This document shows, piece by piece, positions 45,013 to 56,261 of a DNA stretch of 64,000 bases (position 1 is the stretch's first letter; every line of letters begins with the position of its first letter). Made by a program: the position numbers and the translations under genes. The notes beneath the pieces were generated by a model. It was not told the origin of the DNA, did no database searches, and worked only from the letters and a program-made list of their open reading frames with translations. Source of the DNA: Mesostigma viride (taxonomy: Eukaryota; Streptophyta; Mesostigmatophyceae; Mesostigmatales; Mesostigmataceae); NCBI GenBank assembly GCA_009746045.1, contig RPFO01000041.1, forward strand, positions 9,454,468 through 9,518,467, given 5' to 3'.

Positions 45013-46545
45013 TGCTACGTATCAATACATGTGGGGGGGTGCTGCTACGTATCAATACATGTGGGGGGGTGCTGCTACGTATCAATACATGTGGGGGGGT
45101 GCTGCTACGTATCAATACACGTGGGGGGGTGCTGCTACGTATCAATACATGTGGGGGGGTGCTGCTACGTATCAATACATGTGGGGGGGTGCTGCTACGT
45201 ATCAATACATGTGGGGGGGTGCTGCTACGTATCAATACACGTGGGGGGTGCTGCTACGTATCAATACATGTGGGGGGGCTGCTACGTATCAATACATGTG
45301 GGGGGGTGCTGCTACGTATCAATACATGTGGGGGGGTGCTGCTACGTATCAATACATGTGGGGGGTGCTGCTACGTATCAATACATGTGGGGGGGTGCTG
45401 CTACGTATCAATACATGTGGGGGGTGCTGCTACGTATCAATACATGTGGGGGGGTGCTGCTACGTATCAATACATGTGGGGGGGTGCTGCTACGTATCAA
45501 TACACGTGGGGGGGTGCTGCTACGTATCAATACATGTGGGGGGGTGCTGCTACGTATCAATACATGTGGGGGGGTGCTGCTACGTATCAATACATGTGGG
45601 GGGGTGCTGCTACGTATCAATACATGTGGGGGGGTGCTACGTATCAATACATGTGGGGGGGTGCTGCTACGTATCAATACATGTGGGGGGGTGCTGCTAC
45701 GTATCAATACATGTGGGGGGGTGCTGCTACGTATCAATACATGTGGGGGGGTGCTGCTACGTATCAATACATGTGGGGGGGTGCTACGTATCAATACATG
45801 TGGGGGGGTGCTGCTAAGGTATAAAAAATAACTGTAGGAGGGGTGACATGCTATTATACATACATTGGGGGTACTGCTATAATCATAACTAGGGGGGTAG
45901 CATAAGCACGTATAATACACGTGGGGTGCTGCTACGTATCAATACATGTGGGGGGTGCTGCTACGTATCAATACATGTGGGGGGTGCTGCTACGTATCAA
46001 TACACGTGGGGGGTGCTGCTACGTATCAATACACGTGGGGGGTGCTGCTACGTATCAATACATGTGGGGGGTGCTGCTACGTATCAATACATGTGGGGGG
46101 TGCTGCTACGTATCAATACATGTGGGGGGGTGCTGCTACGTATCAATACATGTGGGGGGTGCTGCTACGTATCAATACATGTGGGGGGGGATGCTACGTA
46201 TCAATACACGTGGGGGGTGCTGCTACGTATCAATACATGTGGGGGGGTGCTGCTACGTATCAATACATGTGGGGGGGTGCTGCTACGTATCAATACATGT
46301 GGGGGGTGCTGCTACGTATCAATACATGTGGGGGGGTGCTGCTACGTATCAATACATGTGTGGGGGGGATGCTACGTATCAATACATGTGGGGGGGTGCT
46401 GCTACGTATCAATACATGTGGGGGGTGCTGCTACGTATCAATACATGTGGGGGGGTGCTGCTACGTATCAATACATGTGGGGGGGATGCTACGTATTAAT
46501 ACACGTGGGGGGGTGATGCTACGTATCAATACATGTGGGGGGTGA
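45013..46545. repeat. 30-32 bp satellite array (GCTACGTATCAATACATGTG)
   Basis: About 47 tandem copies of a unit GCTGCTACGTATCAATACATGT followed by six to eight G. There is a short interruption at 45825-45925. G-run length varies from copy to copy. Long ORFs here are products of the repeat. Confidence 0.96.
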
Positions 46546-46549
46546 TGCT

Positions 46550-47227
46550 ACGTATCATTTATTTATTCATGCCATCATCCCCCCACATTTAATTATTAAT
46601 GCCATCACCCCCCCACATTCTTTTATTCATGGCAGCACACCCCCACATTTATTTATTCATGCCATCACCCCCCCACATTTAATTATTAATGCCAGCACCC
46701 CCCAACATTCATTTATTCATGCCATCACACCCCCACATTCTTTTATTCATGGCAGCACCCCCCACATTTATTTATTCATGCCATCACCCCCCCACATTTA
46801 ATTATTAATGCCAGCACCCCCCAACATTCATTTATTCATGCCATCACACCCCCACATTCTTTTATTCATGGCAGCACCCCCCCACATTCTTTTATTCATG
46901 GCAGCACCCCCCCACATTTATTTATTCATGCCATCACACCCCCACATTCTTTTATTCATGGCAGCACCCCCCCACATTTATTTATTCATGCCATCACCCC
47001 CCACATTTAATTATTAATGCCAGCACCCCCCAACATTCATTTATTCATGCCATCACACCCCCACATTCTTTTATTCATGGCAGCACCCCCCACATTTATT
47101 TATTCATGCCATCACCCCCCCACATTTAATTATTAATGCCAGCACCCCCCCACATGCATTTATACATAGCATCCCCCCCCACATGTATTTATACGTAGCT
47201 TCCCCCCCCACATGTATTTATACGTGG
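46550..47227. repeat. Inverted partner satellite array (ACATTTATTTATTCATGCCATC)
   Basis: About 22 units of roughly 30 bp with runs of C. The reverse complement (GTGATGGCATGAATAAATGT plus G-run) is a diverged form of the preceding array, and the last units (CCACATGTATTTATACGTAGC) match it closely. The two arrays form a large imperfect inverted repeat. Confidence 0.9.
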
Positions 47228-47233
47228 TCGTAA

Positions 47234-47696
47234 GGGTCTCGCTGCGGGTAGACCCTCGGAATTTTGTTTTTGTATTGACGTTAGGGTCTCGCTGCAGCGA
47301 GACCCCAAGGAATGTCAATTTTTCATGTTTTCATGATGGGGGGTCTTTCTTTTCTCACCCTTAAAATGATTTGTTTTTGTATCGGTGTTAGGGTCTCGCT
47401 GCAGCGAGACCCCTACGAATGTCGACTTTTAATGTTTGCAAGATGGGAGGGGGCTTTCTTCGCTCACCCTAAAAATTATTTGTTTTTGTTTGACGTTAGG
47501 GTCTCGCTGCAGCGAGACCCCAAGGAATGTATACTTTTTTATGTTTGCATGATGGGAGGTTGCTTGTTTCGCTCACCCTAAAAATGATTTGTTTTTGCTT
47601 GAAGTGAGGGTCTCGCTGCAGCGAGACGCCAAAGTTTTGCATTAAACTAAATGTCCCTTTTAGAATCCACGAAAGGGTCTAGCTGCAGCGAGACCC
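47234..47696 (+). promoter_or_regulatory. Palindrome array upstream of the E3 plus-strand gene
   Basis: Six palindromes of the GGTCTCGCTGCAGCGAGACC type at 47234, 47284, 47391, 47499, 47608 and 47675. The middle four are in tandem units of 107-109 bp that also share TTTATGTTTGCATGATGGG. The array ends about 80 bp before ATG 47774. It may bind a regulator or the transposase, or may be a repeat-derived leader intron. Confidence 0.6.
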
Positions 47697-47773
47697 TCCC
47701 CATCGTTTTTCTGCCGGCGATTCAGATTCTGAATGACATTTGTGAAACTTGCTTTTTTGATATTGTTCTGCAG

Positions 47774-50700
47774 ATGTCGTCCTCCTATTCCGATTCTGTC
47801 AAGGCCACTCCCGTTTCACCCAAGATGACGTCGAACACCTCGCCGGACCGAACGGCAACGGAGGAGTTTCCTCGTTGCAGTTCGGTCCCGTAAAAGATCT
47901 TGCGAGGTCCCCCCCACCGAGTCCCCTCGCCCTCCAAGTCCAACTTGCCCCCCAGCGAGTTGGACAGAATTATACCCCCCACCTCTCTCGCTGCTGCGTC
48001 TCGCGCTCCGTCCCGCTCTCCGCCCCGTAAGTCTCCATCGCCGCCCCCCAAGTCGGCCGGAGCTACTGCGTCCCGCTCGCCGCCCCGCAAGTCCCCCAAG
48101 TCCCCCGCAACTGCGACCCGTTCGCCGAACCGCAAGTCCCCCTCTCCGCCCAAAGTTCCCCCCGCTACCGCGTCCCGCTCTCCTTCTCGCAAGTCCCCCT
48201 CGCCGTCAACCAAGAACCCCGCAACTGCGCCCGCTCGCCGTCCCGCTCTGCTTCCCCCAAGTCCCGCTCGCCGCCACCCAAGTCCCCCGCTGCTGCGTCC
48301 CGCTCGCCGTCCCCCAAGCATTCCAGTTCTAAGCGTAAGCCTGCGGCCGAGTGGGTAGAGGAAGACGACCGCACCAAAGAGCTCAGGAAGCTGAGGAAGT
48401 CTATCAGTGAGCTTGTTGAGGAGGACGAGCGCGATCAGACTAACGGGAGGCCTGAAGACCCGGAATCGCCGGTTCGGGAGTCGCGTCAGAAGCGGTTGTC
48501 CGATTTGTTAGCAATGGCCGCAAGCTTTGCTGACGAATACGCGGCTCTCGACAAGAAGGACAAGGAGAAGGAGAAGGCGGAGAGGGAGGCCATCGAGAAG
48601 GCGGAGAGGGAGAGGGTGGAGAGGGAGGAGAAGGAGAGGCTGGAGAAGGCGGAGAGGGAGGAGGAGGAGAGGGAGTACAAGGAGAAAAAGGCTGCCCAGG
48701 AGAAGGAGCACAGGATCCTGGTGGCGAAGCAGAAGGAGGAGGCGAAGAAGAAGACGGAGGCGGCAGCGAAGGAATTCTTGCGGAGGAGGCCGCTCTTTTT
48801 TTGCAGATGCGACAGGAGAGGATGAAGGCGGAAGAGGCCGCGAGGAAGATGGAGGAGGAGGCTGCGAGGAAGGAGGAGGAGGCTGCGAAGGCAGTTGAGG
48901 GGGAGAAGGACGAGAACGGGAGCCCACCCCTTCTTCACGAAGGATTTTCAGTCGATTATCAGGTATGTTTATTAATGTGAGACGTACATTTTTCAGATGG
49001 CTTGAACGGCGTGTGTGTATCGTAGAAAGGGTGGGATTTTATGTCATACATTGATCGTAAGGGTCTAGCTGCGGAGAGACGTTGACCTAGGAGTTAAGGT
49101 TGTTGACGACGACGATGTGTGGCCTTTTTTTTACTCTTGTTGTCTGCAGCCCGACACGCTGGCCATTCTGAAACAGTACCTGGCTCAGGCTGAGTCTGAG
49201 TCTGGGGTGAGTCGTAAAGCCGAAAAGGGCTTGAGAGGCTTGATCCGCTTTCTTTCGGCCGAGATAGCGTTTGCAGAGAAGTCCGGTGTCGTCGCCGTGT
49301 CCTCCAGTCAGAACATAATTTGGAAGAACGACCGCTGGGCCGTCTTGCATTGTTCGAAGCCACACAGCGAGCCATTCATGGGAAGAGGGTCGTTGGTGAC
49401 GACATGTATGAGGTTTTGAAGATCGCGCAGTCGTGCATCCTTAATCTGAAGGAGGATGTCGGACGTTACTTTCCCCGTCGTGCTTTAATATGGTCGACGC
49501 TCTTTGATGAGGTTGAAAAGTTCGAGGTCCACATTGGCTTCACATGCATCGAGGCTTCCTATATGGAAACCTTGAAAACCACTGCGTTGCATCAGCTCTT
49601 TAAACTCATGACTGGAGATATGAGAGCGGATTCGAGGGCTTCACTGTCGGAAGATGAAGTGTTTGATATTGTCAGGCAAGGATTTGTTGACACGTCCAAC
49701 AGTGACTATATCGTAATTGTGCCGGGAAGAATGAATGACGTAGGAGGATTGGAGGAGCGCGCACATGAAGTGATCGCGCATTTGGACATGGCAAGAGACC
49801 ACTTACTGCAATCTTTTGTTAAGTGGCGGACTGACTTTCTTGTCAGCCCGGACGCCAGCCTTTCGCGGGAAGCGGTCGCTTTCTTTTTGGATTGGGCTGG
49901 ACAGGTGATCCAAAGTTTCCGGCACCGGGAGGACTTCCATGTTATTCAGACATATAAGCCATACCGGGAAGTCGTCCAGGAATGGTTGGATCAAATCTCG
50001 TTGGTTGATTGTCTCCAGAGTATCCGAACCAAGACAGACACGGAGTGGTCTGATTTAGAGGCGGGAGGCCATTGGCAGTCCCTCGAGTTGTTCTTCGAGG
50101 CGGAATTGAGGCGGCAACTGGAAAAGGAGAGAGCCCATCAAGTGCCGATATGGCCTTTGGGGAAGATTTTGAGGAGGTGGAAGTTCTACGTTTCGGTACG
50201 TTAACTTGCCGATATCGTTTATCGATTTGGGTTGTTTCCATTCCCTGAATAGGGCTCTATATGCTGACCAACCTTCATGGTTTGTCCTGTCATATCATGC
50301 AGGGGGGCTCCATGCCAGGGGACGTATCGGAGGATTTACCTAATTTGTCAGACTTGGTTGATAAGGTGGGTGCTTGTCCGTCGAGTTTCCACGAGCATCT
50401 TACATGGGGTCTAGCTGCAGGTAGACCCTCACCCTTTTATTGAGACTGACATGTTCGGCTAATTTCAACGGTGCCCCCAACCAATCTGTTGTCTTTTTTC
50501 AGGGGGCGGCTGCGGCGATGGCTGTTGACAGTGCTGGTATTTGGTCTGGACTCGAGATGGAAATGGTAAGCATTAAACGATATCCGGATGTCTGCATTTC
50601 GCCTGAAGTTTTAGTGAGCGCATTATGCGAAATATACAAATATCGACTAATTTTGATTTCCAATGAGCTGTCGTATTCGGTGTTGACAGGCGGGGGGTTT

Positions 50701-53700
50701 GGCCTCAGCAGGCGCTGCCGGAGAGGAAGAAAACGCTGGAGGAGATGAGGATGGGGGGGATGAAAACGCTGGAGGAGATGAGGATGGGGGAGACGCTGAG
50801 GGAGAAGTGGCTGTGCAGGTACGTTCATCCGCCGCGAGTTCGTGTGATTTTTTTCGTGCTGAGGGGTATCTCCGCAGAGAGACGATGGTGCAACAATCGA
50901 ACTGAGGTCAAGTCCCTTCTTGTTCGTTTTTTTTTGTCATGCAGGCGGGGGCTGTCGCTGGGGGTACTGCGGGGGGGAAGGCGGCGAAGCCTCCATTGAC
51001 TGAGCATGAAAGGGAAAAGCTGGATTCCCGCAAGAAGGTTGCGAAGGATCATATTATTGCTGTTGGCCTGATCATGCTTAAGTCTCCGCCCGATGGCGTC
51101 GATTCGGAGGGACCTGCGGGGTCCGAGTTTCGCAAGTACCTGACACGACTTGAGGCGGAAGTCGATGCCGATTTCGATACGGAGGTGTTGGGTGACGCTA
51201 CCTTTAAGAGTGAATTGGCATATGAATTCGCAAATCTGGTGAAGTCGAAAGCCACCAAGAATTTCAAGTGGCAGCCTAAGGAGTACTCAGAGGCAAAGGT
51301 TGACAAGATCGAGAAATTCATGAAGGCTGATTTTCGTCGTCGGGCCGCTGAGGGAAAAAGGGCGCTGAATGCGGTGGCAAAGGCCAACAGTAAGAAGAAC
51401 GCGGAGGCGAAGGCGGCGGAGAAGGAGGCGAAGAAGGCGGAGAAGGAGAAGGCTAAGGAGGCCAAGAAGCAGCAGAAAACTGGACAGGTACGATTGTTGT
51501 GAAAATTTAGACCTCTCGCTGCGGGTAGACGCTGACCGGCTGCGGGACTTGGTGTTTAGTGTCAGTAAGGTACTATTCCAACAGAACTTTGTTCGTCCCT
51601 GAACAGGATGTCGTGGTCGGCCTAAAGATTACTGACTTGAGCAAATCCTGCGGTCCTTTTCGATTTTTTACTTCAGGATGACGGGGGGGACGAAGACGCC
51701 ACGGTGGAGAAGAAGTTACCTGGTCATGACGCCGTGTTCGCGCTGGTGAAGGATATGCTCAAGTACTGCTCGAGTAGGCGGATGGCGGACGTCGATGACC
51801 TGCCAAACTGGCCCGAGTTCTCCCCCTTTCTTGAGCTGCTCCGGTCACTCAACAAGCTTTTTAAGGAGGGGGTGCTCACGAGCAGTGGGAACCCGGACAC
51901 CGACCCTATCATTGAAAGCTGGAAGCCTTCGAAAAAGGTCGACTCGAACAAGGAGGTCAGGGACCAGAACATCCGGAAGGCCAATTCTCTCAGGGAAACG
52001 CGTTGGATTCGGCCGGCCGATTTTCAGCAGACCGGATGTTTCAGTATGCGGATCCAGACGGTCAACGCGCTTATTTTGCCAGAGGCTTTGAGGCAGCGGC
52101 GTTTAAACCTTGAAACCATTAAGGAGAACGGCCGCATTCTCCTCAATGCGCGGGACAACGCCTTGCACTTCAAGGTTGTTGTCCCGGTCTGGCAGTTCCC
52201 TTTCCAGGCGCTTGCCGAATCTCAACCTGACCTGTTCGACAAGCAAATCTTGTGCATGCCGGATTTCGTCAAGTGGCTGAAGCATTCACCACGGCGCCAA
52301 GATTGACGCGGAGGATGTGGGGTCCAGGTACTTCCGGCCCCTTTCGGATACTGAAGTCGACGTGTGGCTTAACACGGAGTCCACCACCTCTTTCCTCGCG
52401 AGAGGACTTGAGTGGCGTACCTACGCCAGGGTGGACGAGGTGGAAGCAGTTTTGCCTCAGGAGATCGAGGGCAGTCGGCAAGTTTTCAACCTGCTGTGCA
52501 ATACTGCGATGAAGTCCTACGATCCGAAATTTTTTGAGGAACGGGTACCGGTACCGTATCTGGTTCTCCGGTACGCGGTGGTGGATGGGAACCACTACTT
52601 TAAGGGGTTAAAGTCGTTTCTCAGGGGGCCGGATGGCGGGTGGGGAGAGGTTCGGGCAATGATGTGCGAGGGTGGGGCGGAGTCCAATTTCGCAAATACT
52701 CCTAAGGAGGCGGAGCACGCCTTCCAGGACCTGTTGCGGAAATTCCGTGGTGGTTACATGGGTACGAACGTCATTCTTCTCAAGGGTGGCGACCTGCTCC
52801 CGTCGTGGAGTGAGCTGCGAAATCTACCTAAGGCAAAAGAAGATGTAAGCTATCTATTTTGGCAGGGTCTAGCTGCGGGTAGACCCTCGGAATTTTCGTG
52901 GTTGTTTTTTGTGTGCGCTTCAAGTTTTTTGCGAGGGTCTCGCTGCAGCTAGACCCTCTCCTTTTTTTTGTTGGAATTTTCGTTGCGTATTGTCGGCCGT
53001 TTCTTTTTCGAATTTTGTTAGGGTCTATCCGCAGCTATACCCCTCGCCTTTTATGACTGAGTTTTGTCGTTGCTCGCTCGATGTTAATTGATGTCGCAGG
53101 CGGTGCTGACCGGCAAGCTGGAGAAGCTGTTCGACATCGCCAAGGGGGCGAATTCGGAGGACTTAGCCGTGGCGGATCGTACGCTGGGCCAGGCGTTGCT
53201 TGACGTGTGGAACTACAACAAGCTATATCTATACGGCAAAGTCACGCGTGGGAAGGGCCACTATATTGCGGATGGCCACTACACCAATCTGCTCACGTAC
53301 ATCCTCCCGGCTATGCGGCAAGCGGGGGGAAGGGAAGGGAATGTGGAGCCGGCAGCGGTGGATGTACACGAGGAGGAAGCAGAAGGAAAGAAAAAGCCGG
53401 CCCACAGCATTGCTTCAGTGCATTCCGCTTACAGTCGCACGCTGGCCAACACGTTTCTCCGTCTGACACAGGAGCAGACTGATGATCCTGCCTCAACGAA
53501 ACCCGCGCCTGAGGAGGTGATGATGCAAAGGTGCAAATTCGCCAATGCAGAGGGGGAGAAGAAAGGCCAGAAGGTCTCTTGGACTTCTTTCAGGAACTTG
53601 GCCAGCCTTCCTATGATGGACGCCGTGATCGATTGCATCATGAGCTGCCAGGTTGGACCGGAAAAGCTCACCAAGTTGGTGGAGATCGCCAAGGATGTGC

Positions 53701-56261
53701 TGGAGTGCCTGCGGCTGACCATTTGCGCCAGATTCAAGGAGGATGTGACGCTGGAAGCGCAATGCAAGGACGCAAATGGCAAGGAGTTTGTGGCGTCTCA
53801 TATTTTCGAACTCGTCTTCAATCTCCATCCTCTCGCTCGGCCGGTCGGCAGGAAGGAGATTGTGGCCAGATACCGGGAATTTTGGGATGTGGCCGTCATC
53901 ATAACGAGGAACATCGCCTACCTTCTTAAAGCCAAAAAACACGCCGCACATCTGAGGATTCCGAGAAAGGATATCAGTAATGGCAAGATCGACTTTCAGG
54001 AGATTCTGCTAAAAGAGAGCGAGGACAAGACGGTGGGTTTGGCACTTTTGGCTCCGGAAGCGTTCAGGAAGTACGCTCCAAAAGTTGGATTACTCGAAGG
54101 GGGGTGAAGGAGGCGGCGATGAAGGGGCCGGTGAAGGGGCTGGAGAAGGGGAAGGGGAAGGGGAAGGAGACGGAGGCGAAGAAGGAGGAGGAGGAGTGGG
54201 ACGTGAAGTATGAGTGGCAGAGTGTGGACTGGGGCCGTCGCCGGGTCTGGTTTTGCTGTCAGGCTAGACGGTGATGATGATGACAAGTCGCTCGTCAAGC
54301 AGGTGGCAGGCGAGGTTGCCTCAGCTTCAGCCCGCCCCTTTCCCTTGGGCAGGTCCCTTCCGTGCCTGAGCCTGCTGAACTTGGCGAACATTTGGGGTGA
54401 TAAGTGGAGTAACTTTCAGAGAGGGTGGTGGGCGTTCGGTCCTTGCCCGACAGCTTCGGACATTCCCCAACCGGGCGGGATGTACGATAATGTGCTGAAG
54501 GCTTGCGCCCACGACTTTTTCTCCAGGTTCGAACCGATGGTGATCGTGTTTGGTACCGAGACGGAGATTAAGGGGTTTCAAGAGATAGTGGAAAGGATCG
54601 GGAAAGGGAGTGAATTGTGGGAGCGGCTTGAACAGGGGGAAGGTGATGGGGGGCCTAGGCTCGGAAGGGCGAAGAAGCGAAAAGCTTCCCACGAAGCTGG
54701 GGGATCGTCCGCCGTGGTGGAGAGGGATGACCAACAGTTGTTGGAGGGAGGGGATGGAGGGGATGGAGGTCCGGCAGGAGGGTCTAACCGCGGAGAGACC
54801 CCCGTCGAGGTCAGAACGCAGCAGGCCGAACAGAGGACGGGGCCTGAAGGTGATTCGGATCCGCCTGCGGCGAAGAAGCCCGCTTCTCAAGTGACTCGAC
54901 GGGCAGTCGTGTCACTTGTTGAGGATGATGGAGGTGGGCCTTCCAAGCCTGCCGCGTCGCAGCCCGTTTTTCAGGTTCCGAAGAAGCAGCTTCGGGTTCC
55001 CCCGGCGACTCTGCCCACCCCGGCGCCTCTGCCCAGTTCTCAGGTACCGAAGAAGCAGCTTCGGGTTCCCCCGCCGACTCTGGCCATTTCTCAGGTACCG
55101 AAGAAGCAGCTTCGTAAGCCAGTTGTGGCAGTGGCTGATTCGGACGACGATGCTGAGGAGGAGGAGGAGGAGGAGGACGACGATGCTGAGGAGGAGGAGG
55201 GGGAGGAGGAGGAGGAGGAGGAGGAGGAGCAGCACGTTGCTACCAAGAAATCCGCCAAGGGTGGGAAGGCTGCGGAGCACGTTGCTTCCAAGAAATCGGC
55301 CAAGGTGGGGAAGCCTCCCAAGCCTGCCCTGCCTCAGAAACGGCGTCGAAAAGCAGTTGTGCTTTCAGATTCGGACGATGAGGAGGAGAAGGAGGAGGAG
55401 GATGGCGGCGGAGAGGAGGAGGACGGGGGAAAGGAGCGCGTTGCTTCCAAGAAGTTACCCAAGACCGCGAAGACTGCCAAGGTTGCCGAGCCCGCCAAAC
55501 CCGCCCCGGCGCCTGCCCCCCACCCCCAGACGGGGTCTACCTGCGAGCAGAGGTCGAAGGAAAAGGCCAAAAAGGGTAAGAAAAAATCTGCGAGTGAATT
55601 CTGGTATGTAGAGTGTTTTGATTTTTCACGGTTGGCAGTCCGATTTCTACTAACTCGATTTTAGTCATGCGTTGATGGCATGATCGGTTTGCTCGCAGGT
55701 AATGAGGATGTGGAGCAGTTACTTCGCTTGGCTAATGTGGCGGTGGGCTTCGGACCAGCGGCTGTACATGCTGACACTTCCGGACGGGAGGAGCCTAAGG
55801 GGGCGGAAGACAGTCAGGCGGGCGATGAGGATGATGACAAGCCCACGTTGGAAATGAGACTTATGGACGGGGAAATGGGGTTCGGAGCACCAGAGGCCTT
55901 TTGGTGTGATGGGTGGACTTTAGCCATTATGCAAGCAGGGAACAAGGATACGGCTACGCCAATGTATGCCAAGCTAGAAGACGTCATGCTTTATGGGCAG
56001 GTGTCTGGATACGACACCAAGTGGAGGGACGTCGCATTTAAGTTTTTCGCTGAGGGGGAGAAGGGAGGGAAGTTGAAGAACAAGTTGTGGTGGATGCCGC
56101 TGGACTACGCGATGAAGGTGGTAAAGCTGACGGATGGCAAGAGCTGGAAGGATGTGGAAGTCTGGGCGCCTGCAAAGGAGATCGATAAGAAGAGGAGGAA
56201 CTCGAAAACGGAACAGCAGATCGCGGAAGCGAAATTACGGAAGAGGCCCTCGAAAGTGTGA
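47774..56261 (+). CDS. E3 multi-exon plus-strand gene, large charged protein of unknown function
   Basis: Exons with GT-AG borders: 47774-48962, 49150-50195, 50303-50365, 50503-50565, 50690-50818, 50945-51487, 51677-52844, 53100 to about 55603, and 55699-56261. The start is Ser/Pro/Arg-rich (SPPRKSPSPPPKS repeats), then a Glu/Lys coiled coil. Helical unknown regions follow (exons 2, 7 and 8; LRRSLNKLFKEG-like, VAVIITRNIAYLLK). Exon 8 includes an acidic/basic tail with three VPKKQLRVP repeats. The last exon has WCDGWTLAIMQ, MLYGQVSGYDTKW and KNKLWWMPLDYAMKVV, which could be a small chromatin-reader-like barrel. One-base frameshifts lie near 48240, 48773, 49330, 52285, 54100 and elsewhere. It diverges from the transposase-like gene. 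Function unknown; it may be two genes. Confidence 0.6.
52845..53099 (+). repeat. E3 intron with three palindromes
   Basis: A single intron (GTAAGC...CGCAG) contains three variants in a row: GGTCTAGCTGCGGGTAGACC (about 52866), GGTCTCGCTGCAGCTAGACC (about 52936) and GGTCTATCCGCAGCTATACC (about 53022). Confidence 0.85.

Noticed and set aside
45007-45831. Long Cys/Tyr/His/Gly-repeat ORFs in three frames
   Set aside because: All three frames are open only because the 30-32 bp satellite unit has no stops; there is no non-repeat coding sequence.
45013-47227. Possible CRISPR array (regular 30-bp repeats)
   Set aside because: Repeats are directly adjacent without unique spacers, there are no cas genes, and the DNA is eukaryotic.
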